From Leptospiraceae bacterium (GTDB lineage: Bacteria; Spirochaetota; Leptospiria; Turneriellales; Turneriellaceae), in assembly GCA_025057195.1 (NCBI GenBank), contig JANWWX010000090.1, positions 1 through 5,812 on the forward strand: 5,812 nt of DNA, written 5' to 3'. A program made the position numbers and the translations under genes. Numbering within the stretch: position 1 is the first letter of the stretch; each line of letters starts with the position of its first letter. A model generated the notes under the pieces. It worked only from the letters and a program-made list of their open reading frames with translations, did not search any database and was not told the origin of the DNA. This document shows positions 5,783 to 5,812 of this stretch, in pieces.

Positions 5783-5812
5783 GGCAGCGCCCCACATTTT
5801 GACTTCCATATC

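Larger units (their letters stand above)
5401..5812. other. Region without a recognisable gene, carrying two degenerate repeats
   Basis: No reading frame on either strand here looks like a known protein, and none reaches 60 codons. The longest I followed by eye runs from ATG 5473 to TAA 5634 (53 codons, + strand) without a ribosome site, inside repeat copy 1 and the spacer. The stretch holds two related ~90-nt direct repeats and potential hairpins, described separately. It could be decayed mobile-element or intergenic-repeat sequence, or the upstream region of a gene beyond the window edge. Confidence 0.6.

Overview
The window reads as an ordinary bacterial chromosome segment. It is gene-dense up to about position 5334 and ends in roughly 480 bases with no convincing gene. 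GC content is moderate, with AT-rich intergenic stretches. The wording of the phosphatase (the region QIKGFTRAAKGVGGDYYDF and the segments after it) reminds me of the HAMP-SpoIIE phosphatases common in spirochaetes. The GCNNGYY form of the CmoB SAM motif is the type seen outside the gammaproteobacteria. I therefore lean weakly towards a spirochaete or another non-gammaproteobacterial Gram-negative, from memory of these families only.

Left part (1-2778, + strand): three tightly packed genes with overlapping stop and start codons. They are the C-terminal part of a membrane-anchored HAMP/PP2C (SpoIIE/RsbU-type) phosphatase cut by the window edge, then cmoA, then cmoB. CmoA makes carboxy-S-adenosyl-methionine and CmoB uses it to finish cmo5U at the wobble base of tRNAs, so the two act in sequence. 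The TGATG and TAATG junctions suggest one translationally coupled transcript. A hairpin with flanking A6/T6 at 2788-2827 probably ends it.

Middle (2779-3822, + strand): after the terminator comes an AT-rich leader with a perfect 10-bp inverted repeat, then a strong Shine-Dalgarno and a complete XerD-like tyrosine recombinase with all six catalytic residues. Right of it, on the - strand (3823-5334), is a complete ComM/YifB-type Mg-chelatase-like AAA+ ATPase. The two genes are convergent with no base between them: one TGATCA palindrome holds both stop codons. Both act on DNA (dimer resolution/recombination and branch migration), but they are not co-transcribed.

Right end (5335-5812): the upstream region of comM has AT-rich, helically phased A/T tracts. 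Beyond it lies sequence without a gene that contains two degenerate copies of a ~90-nt direct repeat, about 245 bp apart, with a possible hairpin region between them. This is the least explained part of the window. I found no tRNA, rRNA, CRISPR array, complete mobile element or clear new system; the most checkable novelties are the repeat pair, the xerD leader palindrome and the phosphatase-cmoAB operon.
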